A DNA stretch of 64,000 bases from Patescibacteria group bacterium (GCA_029210915.1 JARGGJ010000003.1:1-64000), one strand, 5' to 3'. Shown: positions 26,250 to 35,982, numbered from the stretch's first letter. Made by a program: numbers and translations. The notes: generated from the letters alone by a model not told the origin.

Positions 26250-27095
26250 TTATTTCTTACGTTTATTGCGGCGACGCTGCAAAATTAAACTGTCAGATTG
26301 GCGATTCTTACGGCGCGTCTTAACACCAAGAGCCGGTTTGCCCCAAGGAGTTTTTGGATGCTTCATACCAATAGGATTTTTAGCTTCACCACCACCATGC
26401 GGGTGATCTACCGGATTCATAACTTTACCGCGAACAGTTGGCTTAATACCGCGATAACGAGTTCTGCCGGCTTTACCCCAACGAACCAAACGCCAATCTT
26501 GATTTGATACTGTACCTATTGTAGCCATGCACTTACGACTAACGTTTCTGATTTCACCCGATGGCATCTTTAAAGTGGCATATTTGCCTTCTACTGCCAT
26601 AAGCTGAATCGATGCGCCGGCACCACGAGCAATCTTGGCTCCGCTGTTTGGTTCCAATTCCACAGCATGCACAACCGCACCAAGAGGAATTCTCTCGAGT
26701 GGTAAACGATTACCCACCTGCATTTCTACATCCGCAGTTTTTGTGGTTATTATTTTATCACCAACTTTTACAGCATCAGGAGCAATTATATACCGCTTAA
26801 CACCATCCGCATACGCAACAAGAGCGATACGCGCTCCACGATGTGGATCGTATTCTATTGTTTTTATTACAGCCGGGATATCGAACTTTTCACGAAGATA
26901 ATCGATAACACGATATTGTTTTTTATGGCCTCCGCCACGATGGCGAACCGTAATACGTCCAAGGCTGCGTCCACCTCGTTCTTTCCATGGGCGTGTTAAT
27001 GATTTCTCCGGTTTTGTTGCCGTGACATCATCAAAACGTTGCACCGATGATTTACGGCGCCCTGGTGTGGTAGGTTTGTACTTCTTAATCGGCAT
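26250..27095 (-). CDS. rplB: ribosomal protein uL2
   Basis: 281 residues. The conserved [16 protein letters not shown] near residue 225 holds the histidine placed near the peptidyl-transferase centre. [13 protein letters not shown] and RNVSRK are normal. Length is normal. Confidence 0.98.
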   Translation of the reverse strand: MPIKKYKPTTPGRRKSSVQRFDDVTATKPEKSLTRPWKERGGRSLGRITVRHRGGGHKKQYRVIDYLREKFDIPAVIKTIEYDPHRGARIALVAYADGVKRYIIAPDAVKVGDKIITTKTADVEMQVGNRLPLERIPLGAVVHAVELEPNSGAKIARGAGASIQLMAVEGKYATLKMPSGEIRNVSRKCMATIGTVSNQDWRLVRWGKAGRTRYRGIKPTVRGKVMNPVDHPHGGGEAKNPIGMKHPKTPWGKPALGVKTRRKNRQSDSLILQRRRNKRKK

Positions 27096-27101
27096 ATATT
27101 T

Positions 27102-27575
27102 TTATACTCCTTCGTACAGGTCAATAGTTTGTCCTTTTTTAACTGAAACAAACGCTTTTTTCCATTGATTTCTTCGGCCTTTTTTAACACCTCTGTAAAT
27201 CGGCTTACCTTGCCCGCGTGCTGTGCGCACAGCAACAACCTTTACTCCATACAGTTTCTGAACGGCATTTGCAATTTCAATTTTTTCTGCAGTTACGGGT
27301 ACATTAAACACATACACGTTTGTCGATGCTAAATTCGCGGCCTTTTCGCTAACTTTTGGAGAAAGCAATACACGATACGATTCACCTGCTTGGCCTTTGG
27401 CGGCTTTTATAGCCGTTGCTTTTTTAGCCTTAACAGCCGGTGCGTTAGCCTGAGATTCCGGAGTTAAAATTTCATCATTAACACCAGCATCCTTTTTTGG
27501 CATTGCCTTCTTTGGCTTTTTTGCTTCTTCCGACTTGCTTGTGTCGTCGGATGTTTTTTTAGTAAACAAACCCAT
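27102..27575 (-). CDS. rplW: ribosomal protein uL23 with N-terminal extension
   Basis: 157 residues, about 60 longer than usual. The core begins near residue 66 (YRVLLSPKVSEKAANLASTNVYVF) and ends with RGVKKGRRNQWKKAFVSVKKG. Residues 1-60 are K/A/P/S-rich. uL23 is the docking site at the tunnel exit for SRP and trigger factor, so the extension would be exposed there. Confidence 0.95.
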   Translation of the reverse strand: MGLFTKKTSDDTSKSEEAKKPKKAMPKKDAGVNDEILTPESQANAPAVKAKKATAIKAAKGQAGESYRVLLSPKVSEKAANLASTNVYVFNVPVTAEKIEIANAVQKLYGVKVVAVRTARGQGKPIYRGVKKGRRNQWKKAFVSVKKGQTIDLYEGV

Positions 27576-27578
27576 AGA

Positions 27579-28205
27579 TTATTTATATAATGATTCAAAA
27601 GCCTCTACAGCATCCTTTTCGAATAAAATTGTTGGGAATTTAATCATATCAGCCACGTGCAATGCATTAACGGTTGTTAATTGCACATTCGGTAAATTCT
27701 TAACCATACGCAACAAAGTGGGATTTGATTTGGCTGTAACAACCATAGTTCTGCGCCCAACCGGAAGTTGTTTAAACCATTTTGCTGCAACTGCTGTTTT
27801 TGGTGTTTCTATGGGCAATACATCTATCAATAGCAACTGTTCGTGATTTACCTTGTCTGAAAGCACCATAAACAAAACCTTCTGCTTTGTTTTACGGTTA
27901 ATTTTAACTGAAAAATTTCTGTTACCGCGAGGGCCAAAAGTAACGCCTCCACCCTTCCAAATAGGTGAACGTGTGGATCCATGGCGAGCTCTTCCGGTGC
28001 CTTTTTGTTTCCATGGCTTTTTCCCACCGCCGGATACTTCTCCGCGGGTTTTTGTATTTGCAACGGCGTTTCTGCTGTTAGCCTCCTGAGCTACAACAAC
28101 TTCGTGGACTAAGGCATTTTTTGGTTTAACTCCAAAATGATTATCGGATAATTCCGCCTGTCCCACAACATCACCATTTACATTGTAAATTTTTACAGAT
28201 GGCAT
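27579..28205 (-). CDS. rplD: ribosomal protein uL4
   Basis: 208 residues. The tunnel loop GEVSGGGKKPWKQKGTGRARHG is complete. In E. coli uL4 represses the S10 operon; here rpsJ is separated from rplC by 485 bases, so a similar leader would have to lie in that gap. Confidence 0.97.
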   Translation of the reverse strand: MPSVKIYNVNGDVVGQAELSDNHFGVKPKNALVHEVVVAQEANSRNAVANTKTRGEVSGGGKKPWKQKGTGRARHGSTRSPIWKGGGVTFGPRGNRNFSVKINRKTKQKVLFMVLSDKVNHEQLLLIDVLPIETPKTAVAAKWFKQLPVGRRTMVVTAKSNPTLLRMVKNLPNVQLTTVNALHVADMIKFPTILFEKDAVEAFESLYK

Positions 28206-28206
28206 A

Positions 28207-28809
28207 TTAGACGGTTTTTATCTTAAGAATAGAATTGCGAGCGCCCGGTACGGCACCTTTAATTGCCAAAATTCCCCCATCACGTACTTCTACAATTTGT
28301 AAATTTTTAACTGTAACCTGCGCATCTCCCATGTGGCCCGCCATGCGCTGGCCTTTAAAAACTTTTTGTACACCGCCCGAACCAATGGATCCAGGCATGC
28401 GCAACTGATCTTTATGACCATGAGATGCCGGCCCGCCTTTAAAACCATGGCGCTTTACAACACCCGCAAAACCACGGCCTTTCGATGTGCCGGTTACGTT
28501 AATGGTTTCACCTTTCTCAAATTGAGCTGCCTCAATAACATCTCCGCGTTTTAATTCACCTGGTTCTTCCAACCTAAACTCTTGTAAAACACGAACTTTA
28601 GGCAATTCGTTTAGATGCCCCTCGAGCGGCTTATTCAAACGTTTTGCATTCAAAAAGCCAACTTGGACAGCCGTGTAGCCATCCTTTTCTTGCCCCTTTA
28701 CTTGTGTCACAATGCATGGTCCTGCCTGAACAAGTGTAACCGGTACAACATGTCCGTTAGACGCATATACTTGCGACATTTCTAGTTTTTTTGCGAGAAT
28801 AAATTTCAT
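28207..28809 (-). CDS. rplC: ribosomal protein uL3
   Basis: 200 residues. The loop that reaches the peptidyl-transferase centre is present (GTSKGRGFAGVVKRHGFKGGPASHG) with MAGHMGDAQVTVKNL following. First gene of the rplC-secY run. GAAAAAGAT precedes the ATG; this is not a clear SD. Confidence 0.97.
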   Translation of the reverse strand: MKFILAKKLEMSQVYASNGHVVPVTLVQAGPCIVTQVKGQEKDGYTAVQVGFLNAKRLNKPLEGHLNELPKVRVLQEFRLEEPGELKRGDVIEAAQFEKGETINVTGTSKGRGFAGVVKRHGFKGGPASHGHKDQLRMPGSIGSGGVQKVFKGQRMAGHMGDAQVTVKNLQIVEVRDGGILAIKGAVPGARNSILKIKTV

Positions 28810-29294
28810 ATCTTTTTCGTCTATGATTGACGTACCGGCTCAACTGATTGGTTAATGAGTTTTAATTAGAGTACTCAATGACATCAGATGGTGCTTAAAA
28901 CACAAAAGCCAGAAACATATAACCATCGTTTCCGTATTTACGGAGTCACCCTCGAAGTTCGTCGAGCTGAGCTCGATTCGTTGTTCGAAATTCGAAGTTC
29001 GATAGTTAGTTGTTCCTGACCTCTGAGCGATTCTATAATTGCAGAGGAATTGTTGTAATACCTATAAACTTAAGCCTTTTGGCAAATTAATGGATTACCC
29101 ACTTAGTGACTCGCTGCAGGGAGGTTATGTCCATAGGTATACATTCGCTATGTACACTTGCTTCTCATCATCTTGCTACATGTTACATGTTACAAGTTAC
29201 ATGACTAAGGCGGACAACTTTCTCCTTGGGAGTATTAATGGGGGTACGATTTTTATGTTCTTTTTATTGACTCTCTTACTTGCGTGGGTTGATC
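28810..29294 (-). other. 485-base gap between rpsJ and rplC
   Basis: No gene is seen. It contains a TTCGAAATTCGAAGTTCG word array next to GAGCTGAGCTCGA (28970-29006), a GTTACATGTTACAAGTTACATG array (29180-29205), and a GTTTCCGTATTTACGGAGT hairpin near 28930. A leader or promoter for rplC may be here, but I see no strong -35/-10 pair on the minus strand. Confidence 0.5.
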
Positions 29295-29642
29295 TTATGA
29301 CATTTTTATCTCTACGTCAACACCGGAAGGAAGATTAAGAGAAGTAAGCGCCTCGATAGTCTTTGCACTTGCCTCTACTATATCGACAATTCGTTTATGA
29401 ATGCGCATCTCGAATTGCTCACGGGCATTCTTATAAACAAACGTTGAACGATTAACTGTCCACTTGCGTTTCTCGGTCGGTAAAGGGACAGGACCAATCA
29501 CCTGCGCACCTGTTCGGATTGCGGTTTCGATTATCGTATGTGTCGCTTGATCAATAATCTTATGATCATATGCACGAATCTTAATGCGGATTCGTGTACC
29601 GGCTTCTTTCGCGACTTTATTCGATGTTGCAGCTTGTGCCAT
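29295..29642 (-). CDS. rpsJ: ribosomal protein uS10
   Basis: 115 residues, about a dozen longer than usual at the N-terminus. RIRIKIRAYDHKIIDQATHTI and GPVPLPTEKRKWTVNRSTFVYKNAREQFEMRIHKR are the family core. Also the transcription factor NusE in antitermination with NusB (nusB at 45808). Confidence 0.97.
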   Translation of the reverse strand: MAQAATSNKVAKEAGTRIRIKIRAYDHKIIDQATHTIIETAIRTGAQVIGPVPLPTEKRKWTVNRSTFVYKNAREQFEMRIHKRIVDIVEASAKTIEALTSLNLPSGVDVEIKMS

Positions 29643-29659
29643 GATTGTTCCCGTCCCCC

Positions 29660-29702
29660 CGACCTTTCCGAGAGATCCTTTTACGGATCAATCGGAGGTC
29701 GA
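29660..29702 (-). promoter_or_regulatory. hairpin between tuf and rpsJ
   Basis: CGACCT (29660s) pairs with AGGTCG (near 29702) and encloses CCGA...TCGG and GATCC...GGATC stems. It is without a T-run, so more likely an mRNA structure separating tuf from rpsJ than a full terminator. Confidence 0.5.
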
Positions 29703-29729
29703 AGTAGACATTTTCAAATTTTTAAATAA

Positions 29730-30920
29730 TTACTTGATAATACTTGTTACCACACCCGCACCAACCGTTCTGCCGCCTTCGCGGATAGCGAAACGCATTT
29801 GCTCTTCCATGGCAACAGGTGAAATAAGTTTAACGTTGATCTTAACTTCATCACCCGGCTGAACCATAGCCACGCCCTCTGCCAAAGTTACCTCACCGGT
29901 AACATCTGTTGTGCGGATATAAAACTGTGGCTTGTAACCTGATACGAATGGTTTGTGGCGACCGCCTTCTTCTTTTGTTAAAGCATAAATCTGTGCTTCA
30001 AATTCTGTGTGAGGTTTGATTGAACCCGGCTTTGCTAAAACCATACCACGTTCTACCTCTTCTTTGCGAATACCGCGAAGAAGCAAACCTGCGTTATCAC
30101 CGGCACGTCCTTCTTGAAGTGATTTATTAAACATTTCAACACCCGTTACAACTGTTTTGCGAGTTTCGCCCAAACCAACCATTTCCACTTCTTCGTTAAC
30201 TTTGATCATACCGCGTTCGATACGACCCGTAACAACAGTACCACGGCCTTCGATGGAGAAAACATCTTCAATCGGCATCAAGAAATCTTTCTCAGTCTCA
30301 CGAACAGGCTCCGGAATATATGTATCCAAAGCAGCCATAAGATCCAAAACCGGCTTGGAAGCCTCTGGGTCTGATGCGTTCTCTAATGCTTTAAGAGCCG
30401 ATCCGCGGATAACAGGTGCGTTATCACCATCAAATTCGTATTTCTTAAGCAATTCACGAACCTCTTCTTCAACAAGGTCAATAAGCTCTGCGTCATCAAC
30501 CATGTCAACTTTATTCAAAAACACGACAATGCTCGGTACGCCAACCTGCTTTGCAAGCAAGATGTGTTCGCGAGTTTGAGGCATTGGGCCGTCTGTAGCC
30601 GCAACCACCAAAATAGCACCGTCCATTTGGGCAGCACCGGTGATCATGTTCTTAATGTAGTCAGCGTGTCCGGGGCAGTCTACGTGAGCATAGTGGCGGT
30701 TAGCCGTCTCATACTCAACGTGAGCTGTAGCGATAGTAATACCGCGATTCTTGGACTCGGGTGCCTTATCTAGTGCATCCACGCGCTTTTCATCGGCTGT
30801 AAAGCCATTAGCGGCCAGCACTTTTAAAATTGCTGCCGTTAGCGTGGTCTTGCCATGGTCAACGTGACCGATGGTTCCAACGTTCACGTGTGGCTTATTG
30901 CGTTCAAATGATTCCGCCAT
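29730..30920 (-). CDS. tuf: elongation factor Tu
   Basis: 396 residues. GTPase that brings aminoacyl-tRNA to the ribosome. G1 [10 protein letters not shown], switch [14 protein letters not shown] and the C-terminal beta-barrels ([20 protein letters not shown]) are all complete. Own promoter at 31025-31053 and a leader of about 97 bases containing a perfect CCTCGGTTAACCGAGG palindrome (30973-30988). No SD before the ATG. Confidence 0.98.
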   Translation of the reverse strand: MAESFERNKPHVNVGTIGHVDHGKTTLTAAILKVLAANGFTADEKRVDALDKAPESKNRGITIATAHVEYETANRHYAHVDCPGHADYIKNMITGAAQMDGAILVVAATDGPMPQTREHILLAKQVGVPSIVVFLNKVDMVDDAELIDLVEEEVRELLKKYEFDGDNAPVIRGSALKALENASDPEASKPVLDLMAALDTYIPEPVRETEKDFLMPIEDVFSIEGRGTVVTGRIERGMIKVNEEVEMVGLGETRKTVVTGVEMFNKSLQEGRAGDNAGLLLRGIRKEEVERGMVLAKPGSIKPHTEFEAQIYALTKEEGGRHKPFVSGYKPQFYIRTTDVTGEVTLAEGVAMVQPGDEVKINVKLISPVAMEEQMRFAIREGGRTVGAGVVTSIIK

Positions 30921-30972
30921 ACAAAGTTATTGTGTAGATGCGTTCTACCCGGATTCAGATGCCGAGCCCTCG

Positions 30973-30988
30973 GTTAACCGAGGTGACG
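30973..30988. promoter_or_regulatory. 16-base perfect palindrome in tuf leader
   Basis: CCTCGGTTAACCGAGG lies about 52 bases upstream of the tuf start, inside the predicted transcript. It could be a short mRNA hairpin or a protein-binding dyad. Confidence 0.6.
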
Positions 30989-31024
30989 CGATTAAGATAA
31001 TTAAAGGTTAAATAAGCAAAAAAG

Positions 31025-31053
31025 ACTATAACATTTCCTATAAAATAACGCAA
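31025..31053 (-). promoter_or_regulatory. tuf promoter
   Basis: Minus strand TTGCGT (31053-31048), 17 bases, TATAGT (31030-31025). Transcription would start near 31018. Confidence 0.65.
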
Positions 31054-31057
31054 GAGA

Positions 31058-31681
31058 TTAACTTCCGACTTCCTCATCATCAACCGGCTCAAAATAGAAC
31101 CTATCCTCTACTGCCATTTCTTCGCTAATCTTAGATGATTTTGAGGTTCTCTCACTCTCAACTTCCTTCACTTCCGCGCCCATTTCCGTTTCACCGATTT
31201 CGGGTATATCCATTGGTGATAACTCTTCCGATCCCAAACTGTCCTCGAATTCAAATGCCGGAGCGGCCTTTTCATCCGGCTCATCAAGCCCAAATCCATT
31301 CCAACCCCAGCCCTCTTGATCCAACTTTTTCACAATCTCACTGTCCGAATAACCTTCCGAGCGCTTCTTGCGATATTGATTCATGTACTCGGCTTCGTTC
31401 CAGCTGTCATTTTCATCATCACCATCATCAAACTTTATCTCGGAAATTTGATCCGATTCCTCATCTATATCCAAGTCTTCGAGATACTTTGATGCATCAA
31501 AATCTTCCTCAAAATCATCTTCATCAATCATCTCAAAACCCCGATCATCATCGATCAAAGCTTCATAGATATCGAGCGGCAAAACAACCTGAGGCCTCTT
31601 GCCGTTCTCATCTGCGATTATAACCGGCGCACCAACTTTGCGCGCAGTTCTAAATATACGTTTCCATGACATAATGCCCAT
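31058..31681 (-). CDS. acidic protein with antitoxin-like N-terminus
   Basis: 207 residues. Residues 14-45 (GAPVIIADENGKRPQVVLPLDIYEALI) resemble the start of Phd/YefM-like proteins (a strand followed by a Y-E-A-L helix). The rest is very acidic and probably disordered, apart from a helix around YMNQYRKKRSEGYSDSEIVKKL and a W-G-W-N-G motif. Similar acidic proteins are common in these genomes, but the function is unknown. An ATG three codons downstream (31672) is equally possible. It reads towards tuf. Confidence 0.6.
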   Translation of the reverse strand: MGIMSWKRIFRTARKVGAPVIIADENGKRPQVVLPLDIYEALIDDDRGFEMIDEDDFEEDFDASKYLEDLDIDEESDQISEIKFDDGDDENDSWNEAEYMNQYRKKRSEGYSDSEIVKKLDQEGWGWNGFGLDEPDEKAAPAFEFEDSLGSEELSPMDIPEIGETEMGAEVKEVESERTSKSSKISEEMAVEDRFYFEPVDDEEVGS

Positions 31682-31724
31682 AGTTCACCACGCCAACAAC
31701 TTTTCATCAAGGGGCTAACTTACC

Positions 31725-31760
31725 CGATAGCTGATAGCGGATAGCTAATAGCTAAAAACC
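31725..31760. repeat. GATAGC word array
   Basis: CGATAGCTGATAGCGGATAGCTAATAGCT; the words GATAGCTGATAGC and AGCTATC/AGCTATTAG recur in gaps at 38160, 45384 and 52616. Confidence 0.85.
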
Positions 31761-31803
31761 AGCCAACCGACAAGCGGTTTTGACGATAAATCATCCGAGA
31801 GAA

Positions 31804-31832
31804 TTGACCCTTTCTTCGTTATATGCTTATAT
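31804..31832 (+). promoter_or_regulatory. promoter of 31868 gene
   Basis: TTGACC (31804-31809), 17 bases, TTATAT (31827-31832). Confidence 0.55.
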
Positions 31833-31867
31833 AATCTCGCAAATCACAAAAACCAAAGGGAGAAAAA

Positions 31868-32080
31868 ATGCCAACAAAATGCAAAATCTTCACCGTTTCA
31901 CATGGAGACGCTACCCAAGCCAAATGCAAGGGAGAACATTTGATCAGCCAATGCCTCGAACAACAAGTAAACGAATGGATGAGCGAAAGAAACGGACTGA
32001 CTATTTACAAAATGCAACTCAATATCGATAACGTTGGTTCCAAAACAATAACCCTCGTTCTCCTCTACGATACATATTGA
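31868..32080 (+). CDS. small unknown protein
   Basis: 70 residues with three cysteines, no membrane segment. GGGAG stands six bases before the ATG; promoter and terminator are both present, so it is a complete single-gene cassette. The C-terminal stretch (YKMQLNIDNVGSKTITLVLLYDTY) looks like two beta strands. No family recognised. Confidence 0.7.
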   Translation: MPTKCKIFTVSHGDATQAKCKGEHLISQCLEQQVNEWMSERNGLTIYKMQLNIDNVGSKTITLVLLYDTY

Positions 32081-32093
32081 CACCTAACTCTAC

Positions 32094-32121
32094 ACCCTCC
32101 CTTTTTCGAGGGTTCTTTTTA
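32094..32121 (+). terminator. terminator of 31868 gene
   Basis: ACCCTC/GAGGGT stem with an eight-base loop, then TTCTTTTTATT. Confidence 0.8.
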
Positions 32122-32168
32122 TTAAAAAATCAGATACAATGGTTGACAAAAGGCTAAATATCTGTTTT

Positions 32169-32196
32169 GTTATAATACGAAAGTAATTGTACTTTC
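32169..32196 (+). promoter_or_regulatory. extended -10 promoter with operator-like dyad for 32219 gene
   Basis: TGTTATAAT (TG at 32168-32169, TATAAT 32171-32176) is followed two bases later by the perfect dyad GAAAGTA-ATTG-TACTTTC (32179-32196). A TTGACA is 22 bases upstream of the -10, too far for normal use. A protein bound to the dyad would block the polymerase start site. The same dyad stands after the promoter of the 42483 gene. Confidence 0.65.
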
Positions 32197-32218
32197 ACAA
32201 AAGAAAGAGGTGAACGCA

Positions 32219-33157
32219 ATGGGCCGTCGTACTCAAAAACTACATGACGGTAACAAAATCTACATCAAGCACCATGCGATGCAACGCCGTTTGGAAGCGG
32301 ATGGCCATGATACGTCATTCATATTCACTGGAAATACGGATCCAATAGATAAGGCAAGACGCGCAGCTGTTTGCGTTATGATGCTAAGAGAATTAAGCGA
32401 CTCCCAATTAATCAGCTATCAACAAACTCAAATCTTTAGGCACCCGGGCCGTTACAGAACCGCGGATGATGCCCTGTACTACCTGACTGATGATTTCAAT
32501 TTCTGCTACGTTGTAAAAAATAATAATGTTATTACGGTGATTCCTGTCAGCGAAAATCAGTATCAAACTTTGATGCGGATGTTGGAAGAAGATACCGAGG
32601 AACCGCAGACAAGCACCGATACCCCACCCGTGTCGCAAGTTAAAGAAATCGAACCCAATCTCGAAGTCCAAAAACTGAAAGATTTAAATCCCGTATTGCA
32701 AAACGAGATGGGCAAACTTTGGATGATTATTGGGCTCGATAGCACCCAGCCGGTTATTTCGGCAGACAAATTAAAAAAATTATTCAACATGTTTTTTGAA
32801 ATTTTTGATTTTGATTGCTTCCGCGTTGTATACAATGAACGCGTAACTCACTTGCACAGAGGTGAAAATACTTTAGCCGCATTAAATGGCAGGTACAATC
32901 ATGTCCCCGCATATTGGATAGATTTATCATGCGGTACCTCTCAACGGCAACTGCTCGAAAGCGGTAGCATGAGTTGCCCAACAATTATTATCACAAACGC
33001 CATAACCGCGCGCGACATCTGCACAATGCTTAACAATACCCAAAAAGAAATCCGCATACCCGCGTCATTTCCCTGGATTGCATACTTTGCACACTCCGCA
33101 AAAACCATGGTGGAAGGAGCCATTCCGCTCGGCAAGAAATTCAATTTTGCCGCCTAA
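32219..33157 (+). CDS. unknown two-part protein, regulated cassette
   Basis: 312 residues from the ATG at 32219, preceded by AAAGAGG. The N-terminal part (residues 1-120: KIYIKHHAMQRRLEADGHD ... FCYVVKNNNVITVIPVSENQ) has the HA-x-x-R and V-I-T-V-I-P layout seen in small RelE/DUF4258-type proteins, which is only a weak resemblance. A Pro/Thr/Glu linker (about 125-150) leads to a C-terminal domain of about 150 residues with no known motif. It has its own promoter, dyad and terminator, and lies between fusA and tuf. Confidence 0.72.
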   Translation: MGRRTQKLHDGNKIYIKHHAMQRRLEADGHDTSFIFTGNTDPIDKARRAAVCVMMLRELSDSQLISYQQTQIFRHPGRYRTADDALYYLTDDFNFCYVVKNNNVITVIPVSENQYQTLMRMLEEDTEEPQTSTDTPPVSQVKEIEPNLEVQKLKDLNPVLQNEMGKLWMIIGLDSTQPVISADKLKKLFNMFFEIFDFDCFRVVYNERVTHLHRGENTLAALNGRYNHVPAYWIDLSCGTSQRQLLESGSMSCPTIIITNAITARDICTMLNNTQKEIRIPASFPWIAYFAHSAKTMVEGAIPLGKKFNFAA

Positions 33158-33160
33158 CCG

Positions 33161-33187
33161 AACCTCACGTTGAGGTTCTTTTTTTTT
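33161..33187 (+). terminator. terminator of 32219 gene
   Basis: AACCTCA-CGT-TGAGGTT followed by CTTTTTTTTT. Confidence 0.9.
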
Positions 33188-33254
33188 ACCTTGATTTTCA
33201 GGATTACGAACCGATTAACAGGATTGTTATTTATTATTTGTAAATTATTATTTA

Positions 33255-33286
33255 AAAAGAAAGAGCCCCGGTTTCCCAAGGCTCTT
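33255..33286 (-). terminator. terminator of fusA
   Basis: Minus-strand stem AAGAGCC/GGCTCTT with a 12-base loop, then TCTTTTTAAAT. Confidence 0.7.
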
Positions 33287-33299
33287 CTAACTTTCTCGA

Positions 33300-33330
33300 T
33301 GTTCGAAATTCGAAATACGAAATTCGATTT
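33300..33330. repeat. TTCGAAATTCGAAATACGAAATTCG array after fusA
   Basis: Short self-complementary TTCGAA words repeat every eight or nine bases just downstream of the fusA stop; the same word is found at 28990 in the rpsJ-rplC gap. Confidence 0.85.
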
Positions 33331-33336
33331 TTAATT

Positions 33337-35418
33337 TTATTTCTTCCCCTTGCCATCAATCAGTTCTTGCTGAACCATGGCAGGCACCGGAGCGTAATGA
33401 TCGAATTCCATTGTGTAAACACCGCGACCCTGGGTCATGGAACGAAGGTTTGTTGAATAACCAAACATTTCCGCAAGCGGCACAATCGCGCTGATGGTTT
33501 TCATATCATAGCGATCTTCCATGGATTGTATCTGCCCGCGTTTGGAATTAAGATCTCCCATAACATCACCCATATATTCCTCGGGAACAACAACCTCAAC
33601 TTTTTCCATCGGCTCCAAAATGCTTACACCGGCTTTTTCACAAGCCGCTTTAAAAGCCATGGATGCCGCAATTTTAAACGCTGCCTCGGAAGAGTCTACT
33701 TCGTGGTATGAACCATCATAAACGGTTGCCTTAAAATCCAAAATTGGATAACCGGCCGCAACACCGCGTTTTGCGGCTTCCTGAATTCCTTTGTTGATTG
33801 GCTGAATATATTCGCGAGGAATAGCTCCGCCAACAACCTCACTGGTAAACTCATAACCCTTGCCTCTTTCGGATGGCTCGATGCGAATCCAGCAATGACC
33901 GAATTGACCGCGTCCACCGGATTGACGTACAAATTTACCTTCACCTTCCGCCGGGCCTTTAATAGCCTCTTTATAGGCCACCTGCGGCTTACCAACATTG
34001 GCCTCTACACCAAACTCACGTTTCATGCGATCAACAATAATTTCCAGGTGCAACTCACCCATACCGGAAATAATTGTTTGCAAAGTTTCTTCATCGGTTC
34101 TAACTCTGAAAGACGGATCTTCTTCACCAATCTTTTGCAAAGCGACACCCATTTTTTCTTGGTCGGCTTTGGTCTTTGGCTCGATCGCGATATCAATAAC
34201 CGGTTCCGGAATAACAATCGTTTCAAGCAATAAAGGATGCTCCTCATCGCACAGTGTATGACCGGTAAATGTTTCCTTCAAACCCACAGCCGCAGCAATT
34301 TCTCCGGCATAAACAGCAGGCACTTCCTCGCGGCTGTTTGCATGCATTCTAACGATACGACCTACACGCTCTCTTTTGCCATTGGTTGCATTATAAACGT
34401 ACGAACCGGATTCCAAACTGCCCGAATAAACACGGAAGAAGATAAGTTTACCAACGTAAGGATCTGTCATTACTTTAAAAGCCAATGCCGAAAAAGGCTC
34501 TTCATCCGATGGCTTTCTAATAATCACTTTTTCCGGATCATCAACATCATGCCCTTCCATTGGAGGCACATCAAGTGGTGACGGCAGATAATCAACAACT
34601 GCATCAAGAAGCATTTGCACACCTTTATTCTTTAAGGCTGACCCCAAAAGAATTGGGAAAATATCCATGCTGTTTACCGCTTTTCGAAGAGCGGATTTGA
34701 TTTCTTCTACAGACAATTCTTCACCGGCAAGATATTTGTTCATAAGAGCTTCATCGGTTTCCGATAAAGCTTCTAAAAACTCACTGCGCCATTTTTTGGC
34801 ATCTTCCATTCTATCTTCGGGGATATCAACTTCATCTATTTCTCTGCCGAGTTCATCCTTATACATGAATGCTTTCATGGTAATCAAATCAATGATGCCC
34901 ACAAAATTCGACTCCGTGCCGATTGGAAGTTGAATCGGATATGCACGTTTTGCCAATCTATTGCGAATCGATAAAACATCTTTATAAAAATCCGCGCCCA
35001 TGCGATCGAGTTTATTAACAAAACACATACGGGGCACTCTATATTTATCAGCCTGACGCCAAACTGTTTCAGATTGAGGCTCAACACCCGCAACACCATC
35101 AAATACGGTTACCGCTCCATCCAACACACGAAGTGAACGTTGTACCTCGATTGTAAAATCAATGTGTCCCGGAGTATCAATAAGATTCATGCGTTGACCT
35201 TTCCAAAAACAAGTTGTAGCGGCGGATGTAATTGTAATACCGCGCTCTTGCTCTTGCTCCATCCAATCCATAGTAGCTTCACCTTCATGAACTTCGCCGA
35301 TCTTATGTTTACGCCCCGTATAAAATAGCACGCGTTCGGAAACGGTTGTTTTGCCCGCATCAATGTGGGCGATGATACCGAAGTTTCGGGTATCTTTTAA
35401 TGAATATTCTCTAGGCAT
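33337..35418 (-). CDS. fusA: elongation factor G
   Basis: 693 residues. Translocation GTPase. G1 [21 protein letters not shown], and domains II-V through [27 protein letters not shown] are complete. Length is normal. It is separated from rpsG by a terminator (35437-35468), so it may have its own transcript. No SD before the ATG (run of AT only). Confidence 0.98.
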   Translation of the reverse strand: MPREYSLKDTRNFGIIAHIDAGKTTVSERVLFYTGRKHKIGEVHEGEATMDWMEQEQERGITITSAATTCFWKGQRMNLIDTPGHIDFTIEVQRSLRVLDGAVTVFDGVAGVEPQSETVWRQADKYRVPRMCFVNKLDRMGADFYKDVLSIRNRLAKRAYPIQLPIGTESNFVGIIDLITMKAFMYKDELGREIDEVDIPEDRMEDAKKWRSEFLEALSETDEALMNKYLAGEELSVEEIKSALRKAVNSMDIFPILLGSALKNKGVQMLLDAVVDYLPSPLDVPPMEGHDVDDPEKVIIRKPSDEEPFSALAFKVMTDPYVGKLIFFRVYSGSLESGSYVYNATNGKRERVGRIVRMHANSREEVPAVYAGEIAAAVGLKETFTGHTLCDEEHPLLLETIVIPEPVIDIAIEPKTKADQEKMGVALQKIGEEDPSFRVRTDEETLQTIISGMGELHLEIIVDRMKREFGVEANVGKPQVAYKEAIKGPAEGEGKFVRQSGGRGQFGHCWIRIEPSERGKGYEFTSEVVGGAIPREYIQPINKGIQEAAKRGVAAGYPILDFKATVYDGSYHEVDSSEAAFKIAASMAFKAACEKAGVSILEPMEKVEVVVPEEYMGDVMGDLNSKRGQIQSMEDRYDMKTISAIVPLAEMFGYSTNLRSMTQGRGVYTMEFDHYAPVPAMVQQELIDGKGKK

Positions 35419-35436
35419 AATAATATATATTAGTAG

Positions 35437-35468
35437 ACAAAAAAGAGGCGAGCCATTGGACGCCCCTT
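35437..35468 (-). terminator. terminator between rpsG and fusA
   Basis: Minus-strand stem AAGGGGCG/CGCCTCTT (one G-T pair) with a ten-base loop, then TTTTTTGTC. Confidence 0.75.
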
Positions 35469-35513
35469 ATTGATATTAAAAATCTTTGGTTACTCCCTCG
35501 CCATCATCCATAT

Positions 35514-35981
35514 TTAGTGGGCGAAGTGAGCAAAGGCGCGGTTGGCTTCTGCCATGCGTTGCACATCCTGTTTTTTCTTAACCGCATCGCCTTGATTTCC
35601 CATGGCGGCTAATAGCTCTTCTGTAAGTTTCATGGCCATTGGCTTGCCCTTCTTGGCACGAGCTGCCGCAATAATCCAACGAAATGCCAATTGCTGCCTG
35701 CGCTCTGCACGTACTTGAAGCGGAATTTGGTAGTTAGCCCCACCAACACGACGAGATTTAACCTCGAGCATGGGTGAAACATTCTTTAACGCTTCTTCAA
35801 AAGCTTCCAAAGCCGGTTTTTCCGATTTCTTTTCTAAAATCTCGAGTGCATCATAAACAATACGCTGAGATGTTGATTTCTTACCGCCGTCCATTATGTA
35901 ATTGATAAACTTGGCTACGGAAGTGGAGCCATATTTTGGATCCGGATTGATTGTACGCTTAGGCGCTTTCTTTCCTCTCAT
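35514..35981 (-). CDS. rpsG: ribosomal protein uS7
   Basis: 155 residues. Head assembly protein at the E/P sites. DPKYGSTSVAKFINYIMDGGKKSTSQRIVYDAL and the VGGANYQIPLQVRAERRQQLAFRWI block are typical. One base after rpsL. Confidence 0.97.
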   Translation of the reverse strand: MRGKKAPKRTINPDPKYGSTSVAKFINYIMDGGKKSTSQRIVYDALEILEKKSEKPALEAFEEALKNVSPMLEVKSRRVGGANYQIPLQVRAERRQQLAFRWIIAAARAKKGKPMAMKLTEELLAAMGNQGDAVKKKQDVQRMAEANRAFAHFAH

Positions 35982-35982
35982 A

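Noticed and set aside
31135-31623. 162-codon plus-strand frame opposite the acidic protein gene
   Set aside because: Its His/Pro/Ser-rich product is the usual antisense of an Asp/Glu-rich gene.
32143-32176. Normal -35/-10 pair (TTGACA and TATAAT) for the 32219 gene
   Set aside because: The spacing is 22 bases, too long for sigma70; the extended -10 (TGTTATAAT) is the better reading.
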